From Candidatus Tokpelaia sp. (GTDB lineage: Bacteria > Pseudomonadota > Alphaproteobacteria > Rhizobiales > Rhizobiaceae): a stretch of 64,000 nucleotides of DNA. Under the pieces are notes generated by a model. That model had not been told where the DNA came from. It was given only the letters and a program-made list of their open reading frames with translations, and did not search any database. Shown here piece by piece: positions 38,062-47,806 of this stretch (position 1 is the stretch's first letter; the number at the start of each line of letters is the position of its first letter). The position numbers and the translations under genes were made by a program. Location: NCBI RefSeq assembly GCF_008636115.1, contig NZ_QLZD01000033.1:248001-312000 (forward strand), in the 5' to 3' direction.

Positions 38062-39420
38062 ATGCAGATGGAATCAGAAGAAATTTTATGCCGGCTACAG
38101 CTTATCCGCAGTGAAAATATCGGGCCGCACAGTTTTGCCGCTTTGCTTGCCCGTTTCGGCTCGGCCAGAGCGGCGCTGGAGGCTTTGCGCAGCGGCGCAG
38201 CCCTGTTGCCGGGTAAAGCAGCCAGACGCCCTGTCCATTTGGCCAGGCGCGAGGCAGTTGAGCGTGAACTTGCTTATGCTGAAAAAACCGGCACGCGCTT
38301 TATTGCTTTGGGTGAGGCGGATTATCCGCTTTACCTCAAAGAGAGTGATAATCCGCCGCCGCTTATTGCCGCAAAAGGCAATATTAAATTGCTGCAGCGC
38401 CGTTCACTGGCGATTGTCGGCTCACGTTCAGCTTCTGCCATTGGCCAGCGTCTGAGCAGCCTGTTTGCCCATGCTTTGGGCGAAGCGGGTTTTGCCATTT
38501 GCTCCGGCTTTGCCCGCGGTATTGACAGTTGCGCTCATAAAGCCGCCTTAAAAAGCGGCACAATCGCTATTGTCGCCGGCGGGGTTGATTATGTTTATCC
38601 GGCTGAAAACGGCAAATTATATCAGGAAATTCTGGCGCAAGGCGGCGTCTTTTTAAGTGAAATGCCGCTGGGCTTTCAGCCGCGCGCTGCCGATTTCCCT
38701 CGCCGCAACCGGCTTATCGCCGCTTTATCCCTGGGCTTGCTGGTGGTTGAAGCCTCTGAGCGTTCAGGTTCGCTCATTACCGCCCGTTATGCGGCTGAGG
38801 CCGGGCGCATTGTCTTTGCCACTCCCGGCTCACCGCTTGATCCGCGCGCCAAAGGCACAAATAGCTTGATAAAAAACGGCGCCTGTCTGGTAGACAGACC
38901 GGAAGATATTATCGAAATTTTAACTCCGCTGACAGGCCGGCATGGCGGCAGTGCGGCCGCTGACGATGTTACACTATTTGCCCGGCCCGATAAAGCGCAG
39001 CAGCATTTTGCCGCAGGTGCCGCGATAATGGCAGATGAAGAGGAACCGGCAATTTCTGCCGCGCCGCCAGAGCGCGAACCGCAATATAACATAATCGCGC
39101 CGGAAGGAGGAAGCGGCGCGGCAAAAACCGCAAGCGCAATGGATAGAGGCAGTCCGGAACTCCCAATCCGACCACCCGCTGCTACAGCCGCGCCAATCAC
39201 TGCTGCCGCAGATGCAAGGCACGAAAGCGCAGAAGATTTAACAGAAGCAGAAAGACAGTGCCTGCAACAAAGCCTGTCGCTCACGCCAATCGCCATTGAC
39301 AGCCTGGCGCGCGCTACACAAATCCCGCTGTCACGCCTTTATCTCGGATTGATGGAGCTTGAGCTTGCGGGGCGCCTTGTTCGCCATAATGGCGGCATGG
39401 TTTCGACCCTGCCGGATTGA
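38062..39420 (+). CDS. dprA: DNA processing protein DprA
   Basis: DprA loads RecA onto incoming single strands during transformation. The 452 residues comprise an N-terminal SAM-like domain, the Rossmann domain with GSRSAS, GFARGIDSCAHKAAL, FPRRNRLIAAL and SERSGSLITARYA, a long Ala/Pro-rich linker (about residues 310-390) and a C-terminal winged-helix DML1-type region (DSLARATQIPLSRLYLGLMELE). The linker is low in complexity and poorly conserved. Its 3' end overlaps the opposing gene at 39331. No other competence gene is in the window. Confidence 0.95.
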   Translation: MQMESEEILCRLQLIRSENIGPHSFAALLARFGSARAALEALRSGAALLPGKAARRPVHLARREAVERELAYAEKTGTRFIALGEADYPLYLKESDNPPPLIAAKGNIKLLQRRSLAIVGSRSASAIGQRLSSLFAHALGEAGFAICSGFARGIDSCAHKAALKSGTIAIVAGGVDYVYPAENGKLYQEILAQGGVFLSEMPLGFQPRAADFPRRNRLIAALSLGLLVVEASERSGSLITARYAAEAGRIVFATPGSPLDPRAKGTNSLIKNGACLVDRPEDIIEILTPLTGRHGGSAAADDVTLFARPDKAQQHFAAGAAIMADEEEPAISAAPPEREPQYNIIAPEGGSGAAKTASAMDRGSPELPIRPPAATAAPITAAADARHESAEDLTEAERQCLQQSLSLTPIAIDSLARATQIPLSRLYLGLMELELAGRLVRHNGGMVSTLPD

Positions 39421-39708
39421 CGCCGTTTTGCTGCGCATACCGGCGCGTGTTCTTTCAGCTATGCCGGTTATTGCCTGCGCTGCTGCTTTGTTGCTTTTAT
39501 CCCTATTTCCGGCGTCCGTTTTTCCAATATCAGCCTTGTTCCCGCCGGAGATTTTATCCTCCAGAAAATTGCGAGCTTCATCGCTTGCCATATCAAATAA
39601 AAGCGCCAGAGACGGAACAAAAACACCTTGCGCCATTTTCTTCATTTCGTCTGCCATCTGCATTAAATAGCGAATAGTGGCTTGCCTGTTATCCATATGC
39701 GCAGTCAT
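39331..39708 (-). CDS. Small conserved hypothetical protein overlapping dprA
   Basis: A 125-residue protein with the N-terminal region RQATIRYLMQMADEMKKMA and SLALLFDMASDEARNFL. I have seen this kind of short helical protein in Hyphomicrobiales, where an aliphatic phrase 'YLxQL..L..LA..  PSLAYLF.MA..EA' recurs; the function is unknown. The C-terminal half is Lys/Ala/Arg-rich and not conserved. GGAG precedes the ATG. The last 90 bases are antisense to the dprA 3' end. Confidence 0.72.
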   Translation of the reverse strand: MTAHMDNRQATIRYLMQMADEMKKMAQGVFVPSLALLFDMASDEARNFLEDKISGGNKADIGKTDAGNRDKSNKAAAQAITGIAERTRAGMRSKTASIRQGRNHAAIMANKAPRKLKLHQSEIKA

Positions 39709-40170
39709 ATTGCTCTCCGAAATATCGTCAACAGCGTCAGCACAATCTTAGGTAGAGCAAGCTTACTCCCCTTCAAGCCCGGTATCTATCTTTGCTCCCC
39801 GGCCTTGTTGCCGCAGCTTATAAGTTTGTCCGCATATTCCAGGTCTTATGGCAAGCTTCTGGTTTTAAAAGAGTTTTTTTTCTCATATCGCGGTAAATTA
39901 CCGCCTTGCTCCATAATCCGGCTTGTAAATCCGGAAAGACAACTCTATCTTGGAAGCTCGCGGAATTCCGCCGGAGACGAATCAACAAGGCGCCAGTATA
40001 AATGGGCTTGCTTTATGTCTTCTTTACCTTTTGTAAAAAATTTTATGGTTCCAGATTAAATATTCTCCTCAGGATTTCGCACAACGGGGCAGTAACCCCG
40101 TTTTAGAGACCGCTAAAATACTCAGGCAGCAACAGGCGGAGCGTTCCGCCTAAAATTCAAGAAAGCCAAA
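39709..40170. other. 460-base gap with gene remnants
   Basis: No confident gene. A plus-strand frame at 39682-40059 (125 codons) and minus-strand pieces such as FFTKGKEDIKQAHLYWRLVD (about 39960-40050) look partly protein-like, the latter ending in stops, which suggests an old degraded gene. The end carries the hairpin at 40083-40104 and the topA promoter must also lie here. Confidence 0.4.
40083..40104 (+). terminator. Hairpin with short T-run before topA
   Basis: AACGGGG and CCCCGTT form a seven-pair stem with a six-base loop, running into TTTT. It is too far from dprA to be its obvious terminator. It could end a transcript from the preceding gap. Confidence 0.45.
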
Positions 40171-42771
40171 ATGGATATTGTTATCGTTGAATCCCCGGCA
40201 AAGGCCAAAACAATCAATAAATATCTGGGCAAAACCTATAAAGTTCTTGCCTCTTTCGGCCATATTCGCGATTTGCCGGCCAAAGACGGCTCGGTTCTGC
40301 CTGATGATGATTTTGCCATGAAATGGAGTATTGATAAAACGGCGGAAAAGCGGGTGGCGGAAATTGCCCAGGCCGTGAAAAATGGCGACAAACTTATTCT
40401 GGCAACCGACCCTGACCGTGAGGGTGAGGCGATTTCCTGGCATATTCTGGACGTTTTGCGCCATAAAAAACTGTTGAAAGACAAGCCGATTGAGCGCGTT
40501 GTTTTCAACGCTGTCACCAAAACCGCGGTGCTCAATGCCATGGCTCACCCCCGCGCGATTGACGCCAATCTGGTTGATGCTTATCTGGCGCGCCGGGCGC
40601 TGGATTATCTGGTCGGCTTTACCCTTTCTCCGGTTTTATGGCGCAAATTGCCGGGCGCGCGTTCAGCCGGGCGGGTGCAATCTGTGGCGCTGCGCCTGAT
40701 TTGCGACCGTGAGCTGGAAATTGAGCGTTTTATCCGCGAAGATTACTGGCTGATTGAAGCTTTGCTGAAAACAGTGCGGGCAGAGTCTTTCCCCGCCCGT
40801 CTTATGTCTTTTAACGGGCAAAAAACCGGTCGACTGGATATTAAAACCGCGGCGGAGGCCGAGCATATGCGCGCCGTTCTGGACGGTGCCCGTTTTGCTG
40901 TTACGGATTTGCAGGCAAAACCGGTTAAACGCCACCCGGCGCCGCCTTTCACCACCTCCAGCCTGCAGCAGGCGGCCTCTTCCCGCCTGAGCTTTTCTGC
41001 TGCCAGAACCATGCAAATTGCCCAAAAACTCTATGAAGGCGTAGATATGGGCGGAGAGACAGCCGGGCTTATCACTTATATGCGAACGGACGGCGTGCAA
41101 ATGGCACCGGAGGCCGTTGCCGCTGCCCGCAATGCGGTTAAAGACATATTCGGACAAAATTATCTGCCGTCAAGTCCGCGCCATTATGCCGCAAAGGCCA
41201 AAAACGCGCAGGAAGCGCATGAAGCCATTCGCCCGACAGATTTTCAACGCCGGCCGGAGCAGATGGCCGCTTTTCTGGCCAAAGATCAACTGGAGCTTTA
41301 CCGGCTTATCTGGCAACGCGCTCTTGCCAGCCAAATGTGCCCGGCCGATATTGAGCGCACACAAGTGGATATTGAAGCCCGCAATGGTGAAACACAGGCT
41401 TTATTGCGGGCAACCGGGCAGGTCACCCTGTTTGAGGGTTTTCTCGCCGTTTATAAAGATAATCAGGAAGAGAAAAAAGACAGTGACAGCGCCGATTCGG
41501 CTGAAGCGGAACTGCGTCTGCCGCGGATAGAGGCCGGGGAGGCAGTGGATAAAGAGAAAATCACTGTTTCCGAACATACAACCGAGCCGCCGCCGCGTTA
41601 TTCTGAAGCTTCGCTGATTAAAAAAATGGAAGAATTGGGCATTGGTCGCCCTTCCACTTATGCCGCCACTTTAACCACATTGCGTGACCGCGATTATATT
41701 CTTATTGACAAGCGGCGCTTGACGCCGGAGCCGCGCGGCCGCATTGTCACCGCTTTTCTGGAAAATTTCTTTAACCGTTATGTCGAATATGATTTCACCG
41801 CCGATCTGGAAGAGAAACTGGATCTTATTTCTGACGGCAAGCTGGAATGGAAAAATGTGCTGCGCGATTTCTGGCAGAATTTTTCTGCCGCTGTGGCGCA
41901 AACGCAGGATTTGCGCGTGGCACAAGTGCTTGATGTGCTCAATGATGTGCTGGCGCCGCTCATCTTCCCCCCCCGGGCGGAAGGCGGCGATCCGCGCCTT
42001 TGCCCTTTATGCGGCAATGGCCGCCTGTCGTTAAAACTGGGGCGTTACGGCGCTTTTATCGGCTGTTCCAATTATCCCGAATGCACTTATACCAAACAAT
42101 TAAGCGGTCAGCAATCAGCCGAAAATATGGCCGAGCCGGCAGAGATAGCCGCGGCCGGCCCCAATATTTTGGGGCAAGACCCGGCAACAGGCGAAGATGT
42201 TATGCTGAAAAGCGGGCGCTTTGGCCCTTATGTGGAGCGCGGCACCGATAAACAGGCCAGGCGCGCCGGCCTGCCGAAAGGCTGGACAGAAAAAGAAATG
42301 AATTTGCAAAAAGCGCTGGCGCTGTTGTCACTGCCGCGCGAAATCGGCCCAAACCCCGAAAACGGCAAAATGATAAGTGCCGCCCTTGGCCGTTACGGCC
42401 CTTATATTTTATGTGACGGCCAATATGCCAATCTGGATTCGGTGGAAGAAATTTTTACTGTCGGCGTTAACCGCGCTGTCACGCTGCTGGCGGAAAAACA
42501 GCAAAAAGGCAAAAGCCGCAGCGGCACTGCGGCGGCGCTCAAAACTTTGGGTGACCACCCGGAAGGCGGGGTGATAGCTGTTTATAGCGGCCGCTACGGC
42601 CCTTATGTCAAATGGGGAAAAATCAATGCCACCCTGCCGAGAGAGCAAGACCCGACTGAGATTACGCTGGCAGAGGCCTTGGAACTGATTGCCGCCAAAG
42701 CCGGCAAAAGCAGGGGCAAAACGGCGGCAAAAGGTAAAAACGGCGGCAAAAAAACCGGAAAAGAAGGTTGA
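40171..42771 (+). CDS. topA: DNA topoisomerase I
   Basis: Relaxes negative supercoils. The 866 residues contain the TOPRIM domain (IVESPAKAKTI, ATDPDREGEAISWH), the active-site tyrosine in TYMRTDG near residue 305, GRPSTYAATL, and a single C4 zinc ribbon (CPLCGNGR with CSNYPEC). Four C-terminal repeats with R-[FY]-G-P-Y (for example SGRFGPYVERG and LGRYGPYILCDG) form the topoisomerase tail. A Lys/Gly-rich end follows. It is followed after three bases by rnr. Confidence 0.96.
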   Translation: MDIVIVESPAKAKTINKYLGKTYKVLASFGHIRDLPAKDGSVLPDDDFAMKWSIDKTAEKRVAEIAQAVKNGDKLILATDPDREGEAISWHILDVLRHKKLLKDKPIERVVFNAVTKTAVLNAMAHPRAIDANLVDAYLARRALDYLVGFTLSPVLWRKLPGARSAGRVQSVALRLICDRELEIERFIREDYWLIEALLKTVRAESFPARLMSFNGQKTGRLDIKTAAEAEHMRAVLDGARFAVTDLQAKPVKRHPAPPFTTSSLQQAASSRLSFSAARTMQIAQKLYEGVDMGGETAGLITYMRTDGVQMAPEAVAAARNAVKDIFGQNYLPSSPRHYAAKAKNAQEAHEAIRPTDFQRRPEQMAAFLAKDQLELYRLIWQRALASQMCPADIERTQVDIEARNGETQALLRATGQVTLFEGFLAVYKDNQEEKKDSDSADSAEAELRLPRIEAGEAVDKEKITVSEHTTEPPPRYSEASLIKKMEELGIGRPSTYAATLTTLRDRDYILIDKRRLTPEPRGRIVTAFLENFFNRYVEYDFTADLEEKLDLISDGKLEWKNVLRDFWQNFSAAVAQTQDLRVAQVLDVLNDVLAPLIFPPRAEGGDPRLCPLCGNGRLSLKLGRYGAFIGCSNYPECTYTKQLSGQQSAENMAEPAEIAAAGPNILGQDPATGEDVMLKSGRFGPYVERGTDKQARRAGLPKGWTEKEMNLQKALALLSLPREIGPNPENGKMISAALGRYGPYILCDGQYANLDSVEEIFTVGVNRAVTLLAEKQQKGKSRSGTAAALKTLGDHPEGGVIAVYSGRYGPYVKWGKINATLPREQDPTEITLAEALELIAAKAGKSRGKTAAKGKNGGKKTGKEG

Positions 42772-42774
42772 GTT

Positions 42775-45123
42775 TTGGCCAAAGCCCCTTCTGCCTCAAT
42801 AGAAAAGCCTGTTTTACCGGAAAAATCTGCCCTGCTGGCTTTTATGCGTGATAACAGCCAGGCAGGGGAAAAGGATATTGCCAAAGCTTTTGGCCTTAAA
42901 GGAGCTTTGCTGCTCCAGCTTGCCGATATGTTGCAGGAATTGCGGGAGGAAGCTTTGCTGCCGGTAAAGCGGGTGGTCAAGCGCGCGGCAAAAACAGCAA
43001 AAAAGGCGGAATTGCCGCCAATTTGCGTGCTGGAAATTGTCGCACGTGATAAAGACGGCCTGTTATTGGCGCGCCCTTTCGCCGCAGATACAGCAAAATC
43101 TGCCAATAAAAAAAGCCGGGGGCGGCCAAAGCCGGCGATTGAGCCGGCAAGCTCCATTATGATTGCCGTGCTGCCCGGCGCGCGCGCGCCGGCAGCGGGC
43201 ATTGGCAGCCGTGTTCTGGCCAAAATATTTCCTGCCAAAGGTGAGGATAAAAAGACAGCGCCCTATCAGGGCCGCATTATCCGCATTCTGGCCGCGCAGC
43301 CGGCAGCAATTTTGGCCATTGTGCGGCAAAACGGGCAAAATCAGTTTTATCTGGAGCCGACTGACCGTAAACAGGCTGAATTACGGCTTGATCCACAGGC
43401 TGCCGCCCAGGTGCAAAGCGGTGATCTGGTGTGGGCTGAGCCGCAAAGTGGCAAATATGGGGCGCAGGCGCGTTTTGCTATAATAAAACAGCATCTCGGC
43501 TCGGCGGCTTTAGAAAAAGCGCTGTCAAGCATTGCTCTTTACAGCCATAATATTCCGGCAGAATTTCCGCCGGAAGTTCTGGCAGAAGCACAAAAAGCAA
43601 CCAGACAAAAACTGTCCGGCAAAAGGCAGGATTGGCGGCATATCCCCTTTATCACTATAGATCCGGCCTCAGCCAAAGATCATGATGACGCTGTTTTTGC
43701 CAAAGCCGATATGGATAGCAGCAATAAAGGCGGCCATATTCTGCTCATAGCAATAGCTGATGTTGCCGCTTATGTTTTGCCCGGTTCCGCCATGGATAAA
43801 GAGGCGCGGCGGCGGGGCAATTCAGTCTATTTCCCCGACCGGGTCGTGCCAATGCTGCCGGAAGAAATTTCCAATAATCTGTGTTCGCTGCGCGCGGGGG
43901 AAGACCGCCCGGCGCTGGCAGCGGAAATTACTATTAGTGCCAAAGGGCGCATAATACGGCATAAATTTCACCGCGTTTTGATACAAAGCCGCGCCGGATT
44001 AAGCTATGAACAGGCGCAAGCAGCAATAGACGGCAGCGAGGATAATGAGACCGCGCCGCTATTAGAGCCGGTTTTACGGCCTTTATGGGCCGCCTGGCAC
44101 AGTTTGCAACAGGCGCGCCATAATCGGCAGCCGCTGGAGCTGGATTTGCCGGAGCGCAAAATTATTCTTGATGAAAATGGCCGTGTCGCCGATATACGCA
44201 CCATAACCCGCCTTGACGCCCACCGGCTGATTGAAGAATTTATGATTGCCGCCAATATTGCTGCGGCAGAGACCTTGCAGGCGCAGCATCGGCCGCTGCT
44301 TTTTCGCATTCATGACAGCCCTTCCCCCACCAAACAGGAAAGCCTGAGAGAATTTTTGCGTATAATCGGTATAAAATTGGCCAACGGCGCGGCTGTAACA
44401 CCGGAAAAATTCAACCATATTCTGGCGCAGGCCGCCGGGCGCGATTATCAAGCGCTGGTTAATCAGCTCGTCTTGCGCAGCCAGGCCCAGGCAGAATACA
44501 GCCCTGTCAATATTGGCCATTTCGGCCTGAGGCTGCGGCATTATGCCCATTTTACCTCTCCCATTCGCCGCTATGCCGATTTGGTTCTGCATCGCAGCCT
44601 GATTAGCGCCCTGCATTTGGGCAAAGACGGCATTACCGCAGCGCAAGAGGCAGAGCTGGCGGAAGTGGCTGCCGAGATTTCTGCGACTGAGCGCCGCGCT
44701 AGCCTGGCCGAGCGTGACACAAATGACCGTTTGCTGGCACATTATTTGAGCAATCATATTGGCGCGCAATTTAGCGGGCGGATTAACGGTGTTGCCCGCG
44801 CCGGTCTGTTTATTACTTTGGATAAAACCGGAGCAGACGGGAAGGTCAACCTGGCTTCGCTGAAAACCGGTTCAGAGCAGGGCGAATATTATCATTTTGA
44901 TGAAGCGCATTTTGCCCTTATCGGCGAGCATAGCGGCAAAGGTTTTCAATTAGGCGATAATGTGGAAGTGCGGCTGCTGGCCGTGCAAAAAGCCGCCGGC
45001 AGCCTGCGCTTTGCCATGCTGTCGCCGCCGAGAAAACTGCCTTTTACCGGCAAATCTTTCCATAAAGCCGCGCGCGGTAAAAAACCGCCCCGCGCCGCCG
45101 GCCGCCCCCACAAGTACCGTTGA
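42775..45123 (+). CDS. rnr: Ribonuclease R
   Basis: A 782-residue processive 3'-5' exoribonuclease. The RNB catalytic domain shows FITIDPASAKDHDDAVFA and the later HFTSPIRRYADLVLHR; an N-terminal winged-helix-like domain precedes two cold-shock segments, and an S1 domain (FSGRINGVARAGLFITL) lies toward the end, before a Lys/Arg-rich tail. Starts with TTG at 42775; AGAAGG lies seven bases upstream, overlapping the topA end. Co-transcribed with topA. Confidence 0.95.
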   Translation: MAKAPSASIEKPVLPEKSALLAFMRDNSQAGEKDIAKAFGLKGALLLQLADMLQELREEALLPVKRVVKRAAKTAKKAELPPICVLEIVARDKDGLLLARPFAADTAKSANKKSRGRPKPAIEPASSIMIAVLPGARAPAAGIGSRVLAKIFPAKGEDKKTAPYQGRIIRILAAQPAAILAIVRQNGQNQFYLEPTDRKQAELRLDPQAAAQVQSGDLVWAEPQSGKYGAQARFAIIKQHLGSAALEKALSSIALYSHNIPAEFPPEVLAEAQKATRQKLSGKRQDWRHIPFITIDPASAKDHDDAVFAKADMDSSNKGGHILLIAIADVAAYVLPGSAMDKEARRRGNSVYFPDRVVPMLPEEISNNLCSLRAGEDRPALAAEITISAKGRIIRHKFHRVLIQSRAGLSYEQAQAAIDGSEDNETAPLLEPVLRPLWAAWHSLQQARHNRQPLELDLPERKIILDENGRVADIRTITRLDAHRLIEEFMIAANIAAAETLQAQHRPLLFRIHDSPSPTKQESLREFLRIIGIKLANGAAVTPEKFNHILAQAAGRDYQALVNQLVLRSQAQAEYSPVNIGHFGLRLRHYAHFTSPIRRYADLVLHRSLISALHLGKDGITAAQEAELAEVAAEISATERRASLAERDTNDRLLAHYLSNHIGAQFSGRINGVARAGLFITLDKTGADGKVNLASLKTGSEQGEYYHFDEAHFALIGEHSGKGFQLGDNVEVRLLAVQKAAGSLRFAMLSPPRKLPFTGKSFHKAARGKKPPRAAGRPHKYR

Positions 45124-45220
45124 TCTGCCCGCAAACCGCGTTACCCTGCCCGCAGCTTGAATTTTCTGCTGCGCCGATTTAGATTTGCACAGTATATTTA
45201 CAGCGAATCAGGTGCACTTT

Positions 45221-46004
45221 ATGGCACAAATCGTTATCACCTGTCCTTTTTGCCATGCGCAAAATATGACGATGAAAATTTTTTGGCGTAGAACGCACTG
45301 CCTATCCCGATCATACAAATTATGAAGCTATCCGAAATGAACAAGGTATTTAGTCCATGTATATACATACGGCACTTGGTGCAGCCATTTGTCTAAATTG
45401 CGGTGTTCCTGTCGGTTTAAGATTAAAATGGCAAAGTAAATCGTGGAGGTAGAAAGAAGATAAAGTTTTTCCAGCTTTGCTTGATGAAGATAATTCTGAA
45501 ACGCCATACTCCCTCGGGGTGAAATATAGTGTCGCTATTCCGCCACCGCAAAATACGGAACTGAAATATTTACCGGTCGAAGTTCAGAAAGCTTTTACTC
45601 AGGCCGAGAAAAATATGACAATGGAAAATTGCGAAGAGCCTGCTGTCATAATGTGTCGCCGCGCCCTTGAAATCGCTATCGGCACGCAATATCCGCATAT
45701 TACCGGGAAAAACTTAAAAGAAAAAATTGATGGGCTGGAAGCGCAGCATATTATCCCTGCGACAATGAAAGACTGGGCGCATGAAATTCGTTCAATCGGC
45801 AATGACGGCGCGCATGGATTATCCGGCGTCACCCGTGCTGACGCTGAAGCAGCACAGGCTTTTGCCGCCGCCTTTTTGCAATATTGCCTTGGCCTGCCGG
45901 AAGAAATCCGGCAAAGGCGCGCACAGACTAATGCCGCCGGAAAACGAACCGCCGCAGCCGATGAACCTGTTCCGGCAGAAGGGGCGGACTTCGTCAAAGC
46001 ATAG
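45221..46004 (+). pseudogene. Broken DUF4145-type gene (zinc ribbon plus HEPN-like domain)
   Basis: The gene begins with ATG at 45221 and encodes CPFC, the first half of a zinc ribbon. A run of six T (45279-45284) shifts the frame: removing one T gives the phrase FGVERTAYPDHTNYEAIRN, which reads as protein. Two in-frame TAG codons follow (45351 and 45450), then the frame continues through CLNCG (second zinc ligand pair) into the intact part from 45477. The C-terminal domain has MCRRALEIAIG and RSIGNDGAH, which fits DUF4145. Without the frameshift and stops it would be one protein. Either it is decayed or only the 175-residue C-terminal part, starting at TTG 45477, is made. Confidence 0.75.
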
Positions 46005-46173
46005 AGGCGTGCAGAAGGCCGGCAAGCTGCTAACCTGCGAGGCAAGAGATAGCTTTAAAGCCGCAACTCAGACCGTCTCCCGCCCCGGCCGCAAGCCAAA
46101 ACTGCCGACTTACCCCTTGGTTCTGGCTGGCAGCCTTCCTCATAACGCAGCGAATTATTATCCTGAGAAAAAA

Positions 46174-46250
46174 TGGTGACTCCGGCGTGACTCGAACACG
46201 CAACCTACGGTTTAGAAGACCGTTGCTCTATCCCGTTGAGCTACGGAGCC
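46174..46250 (-). tRNA. tRNA-Arg (anticodon UCU)
   Basis: Cloverleaf on the minus strand: acceptor GGCTCCG with CGGAGTC, D-arm GCTC...GAGC, anticodon stem with loop CTTCTAA giving TCT, T-loop TTCGAGT, then A and an encoded CCA at 46174-46176. Confidence 0.96.
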
Positions 46251-46393
46251 TTGAGATCGCCGCTTTTCACCGGCAGCCTGTCATGCTTTTATAATAATGC
46301 CGGCAAAAAAGCGAATGATTTTTCCCTCTCCGGCAAAATCACCGGCACAGGGTATGCGGGGCATCACCTTGCAGCCCTGCCCGCTCATTTGTC

Positions 46394-46699
46394 TCAATGT
46401 GTCCATGGCTGCTTTCTGTCGGCACGAAAATTATCACTATAAGCAATTTTTTGCCGCGCTACCGGCTGCGGCTCGCTTATATAATAGGCAATATTGTTTT
46501 TTTCAGCAAAAGCAATGGCTTCTTCTTTTGTATTAAAGCACAGTCTTACCTCTGCCTGCATATCCAGACTGGAAGTATAGCCCATTAGCGGCTCTATCAA
46601 TTTCGGGCTTTGCGGCTCGTAGCACAAAACCCACGCGCTTTTATGCGCCCGCCCTGATTGTGTGGCAGTTTTAGCCGGGCTGTAAATATGGGCAAGCAT
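46394..46699 (-). CDS. ETC complex I subunit (NDUFS4-like)
   Basis: A 101-residue protein of the ETC complex I subunit family, related to the mitochondrial 18-kDa NDUFS4 subunit. YSPAKTATQSGRAHKSAWVL near the start is diagnostic, followed by MGYTSSLDMQAEVRLCFNTKEEAIAFAE and the tail SDNFRADRKQPWTH. The ATG at 46699 has GAGGGAG upstream; a longer frame to 46741 does not. It associates with NADH dehydrogenase. It lies between two tRNA genes. Confidence 0.92.
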   Translation of the reverse strand: MLAHIYSPAKTATQSGRAHKSAWVLCYEPQSPKLIEPLMGYTSSLDMQAEVRLCFNTKEEAIAFAEKNNIAYYISEPQPVARQKIAYSDNFRADRKQPWTH

Positions 46700-46820
46700 A
46701 ATATCTCCCTCGCACAGAATTGAGGCTTTACTATCTAACATGATATGAGTGTCAAGAAAACCGCTATTTACGCCGGGAGAGAAATTCCGGGGCTAAAAAT
46801 CGGGCCGGCAGCAGGAAAAA

Positions 46821-46897
46821 TGGTCGGAGCGATAGGATTTGAACCTACGACCCCCTGATCCCAAATCAGGTGCGCTACCAGGCTGCGCTACGCTCCG
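46821..46897 (-). tRNA. tRNA-Pro (anticodon UGG)
   Basis: Cloverleaf on the minus strand: acceptor CGGAGCG with CGCTCCG, anticodon stem CCTGA/TCAGG with loop TTTGGGA giving TGG, T-loop TTCAAAT, discriminator A and encoded CCA. Confidence 0.96.
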
Positions 46898-47027
46898 CCT
46901 TTTGGGCTGAAAAACCACAAGGGCTTTCTCCTAAAGTTTTCCCTGCCGGAATGCAAGCTTAAAAACAGTAAAAGCAGCAAAAACCGCTCGCTGCGGCCGA
47001 TATAATATATTCACCGCCATATCCTTA

Positions 47028-47804
47028 TTATAAAAGCAGGCTTGTCTCCTCATTTTTATCGCCGGCAGTCATGGCCGCCAGAACTTCTGCCGCCAGCGAG
47101 CGGCTGATCCGGCTTTGGCGCTCCAGCGCCAGATTATCAAGGCACATCACTATTGCCGCCAGCCTGGCCGGAGAACGCTCACTGCGATTTAAAATAAAGC
47201 GGAGAATATCCGCCTCTACCAGAAGCTGCCTGTCGGCAAATAATTTTGCCAGCACAGCCTGGAGCAATATATCATCGGCAGCATTGATTTCTGCCAGATT
47301 GACAGCCCTCAGCCGCGAAGCCAGATCAGCCAGCCTGACCGGCCACAAAGCCGGGCGGGTTCGCGCTGTCATGAGCAGCGCCGCTTGCGGATTTGCCGCC
47401 TGTACCTGCCGCACAATATTGATCAGATGGAACAGGCTGACCTCGTCAAATGTGCCGCTATCCATATCTTCCAGCAAAACGGGGATACCCTGCGCCGCAA
47501 TATTGGCCGCTTTGTCCAGCCGGTTTTTATCACCCTGCACCGCATAGGCCTGCGCCGCCCAAACCGCCGCCAAATGGCTTTTGCCTGAAGCTTCTCCCCC
47601 CACCAGAATAGTGACGGGAGACGGCCAGTGCGGCCAGGATTCCAGCATTTCAAAAGCCTTGCGATTGGCCATACTGACAATAAAATTATCGACACTGAAA
47701 GGCACTGGCGAACCAAGCGCCAAAGGCAACTGCCGCGGCACGCCAAAATCGCTTTTATTTTCAAAACGCGCATCAAGCGGCAGCAAAGGCTGCTTTATCT
47801 CCAT
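47028..47804 (-). CDS. hdaA: DnaA-related regulatory protein HdaA
   Basis: A 258-residue AAA+ protein related to the DnaA ATPase domain but without its DNA-binding domain. Early residues (QLPLALG) form the clamp-binding motif, Walker A is GGEASGKSHL near residue 69, Walker B VLLEDMD, and sensor-like SRLRAV follows. HdaA with the sliding clamp promotes ATP hydrolysis by DnaA, preventing over-initiation. It starts two bases after the perM stop, and in relatives the next genes are ppk and ppx, which are absent here; a tRNA-Pro follows instead. Confidence 0.93.
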   Translation of the reverse strand: MEIKQPLLPLDARFENKSDFGVPRQLPLALGSPVPFSVDNFIVSMANRKAFEMLESWPHWPSPVTILVGGEASGKSHLAAVWAAQAYAVQGDKNRLDKAANIAAQGIPVLLEDMDSGTFDEVSLFHLINIVRQVQAANPQAALLMTARTRPALWPVRLADLASRLRAVNLAEINAADDILLQAVLAKLFADRQLLVEADILRFILNRSERSPARLAAIVMCLDNLALERQSRISRSLAAEVLAAMTAGDKNEETSLLL

Positions 47805-47806
47805 AA

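Noticed and set aside
45351-45452. Reading the two TAG codons of the DUF4145 gene as recoded sense codons
   Set aside because: Most genes in the window use normal stop codons, and the gene also has a frameshift, so decay is simpler. No suppressor tRNA was seen here.
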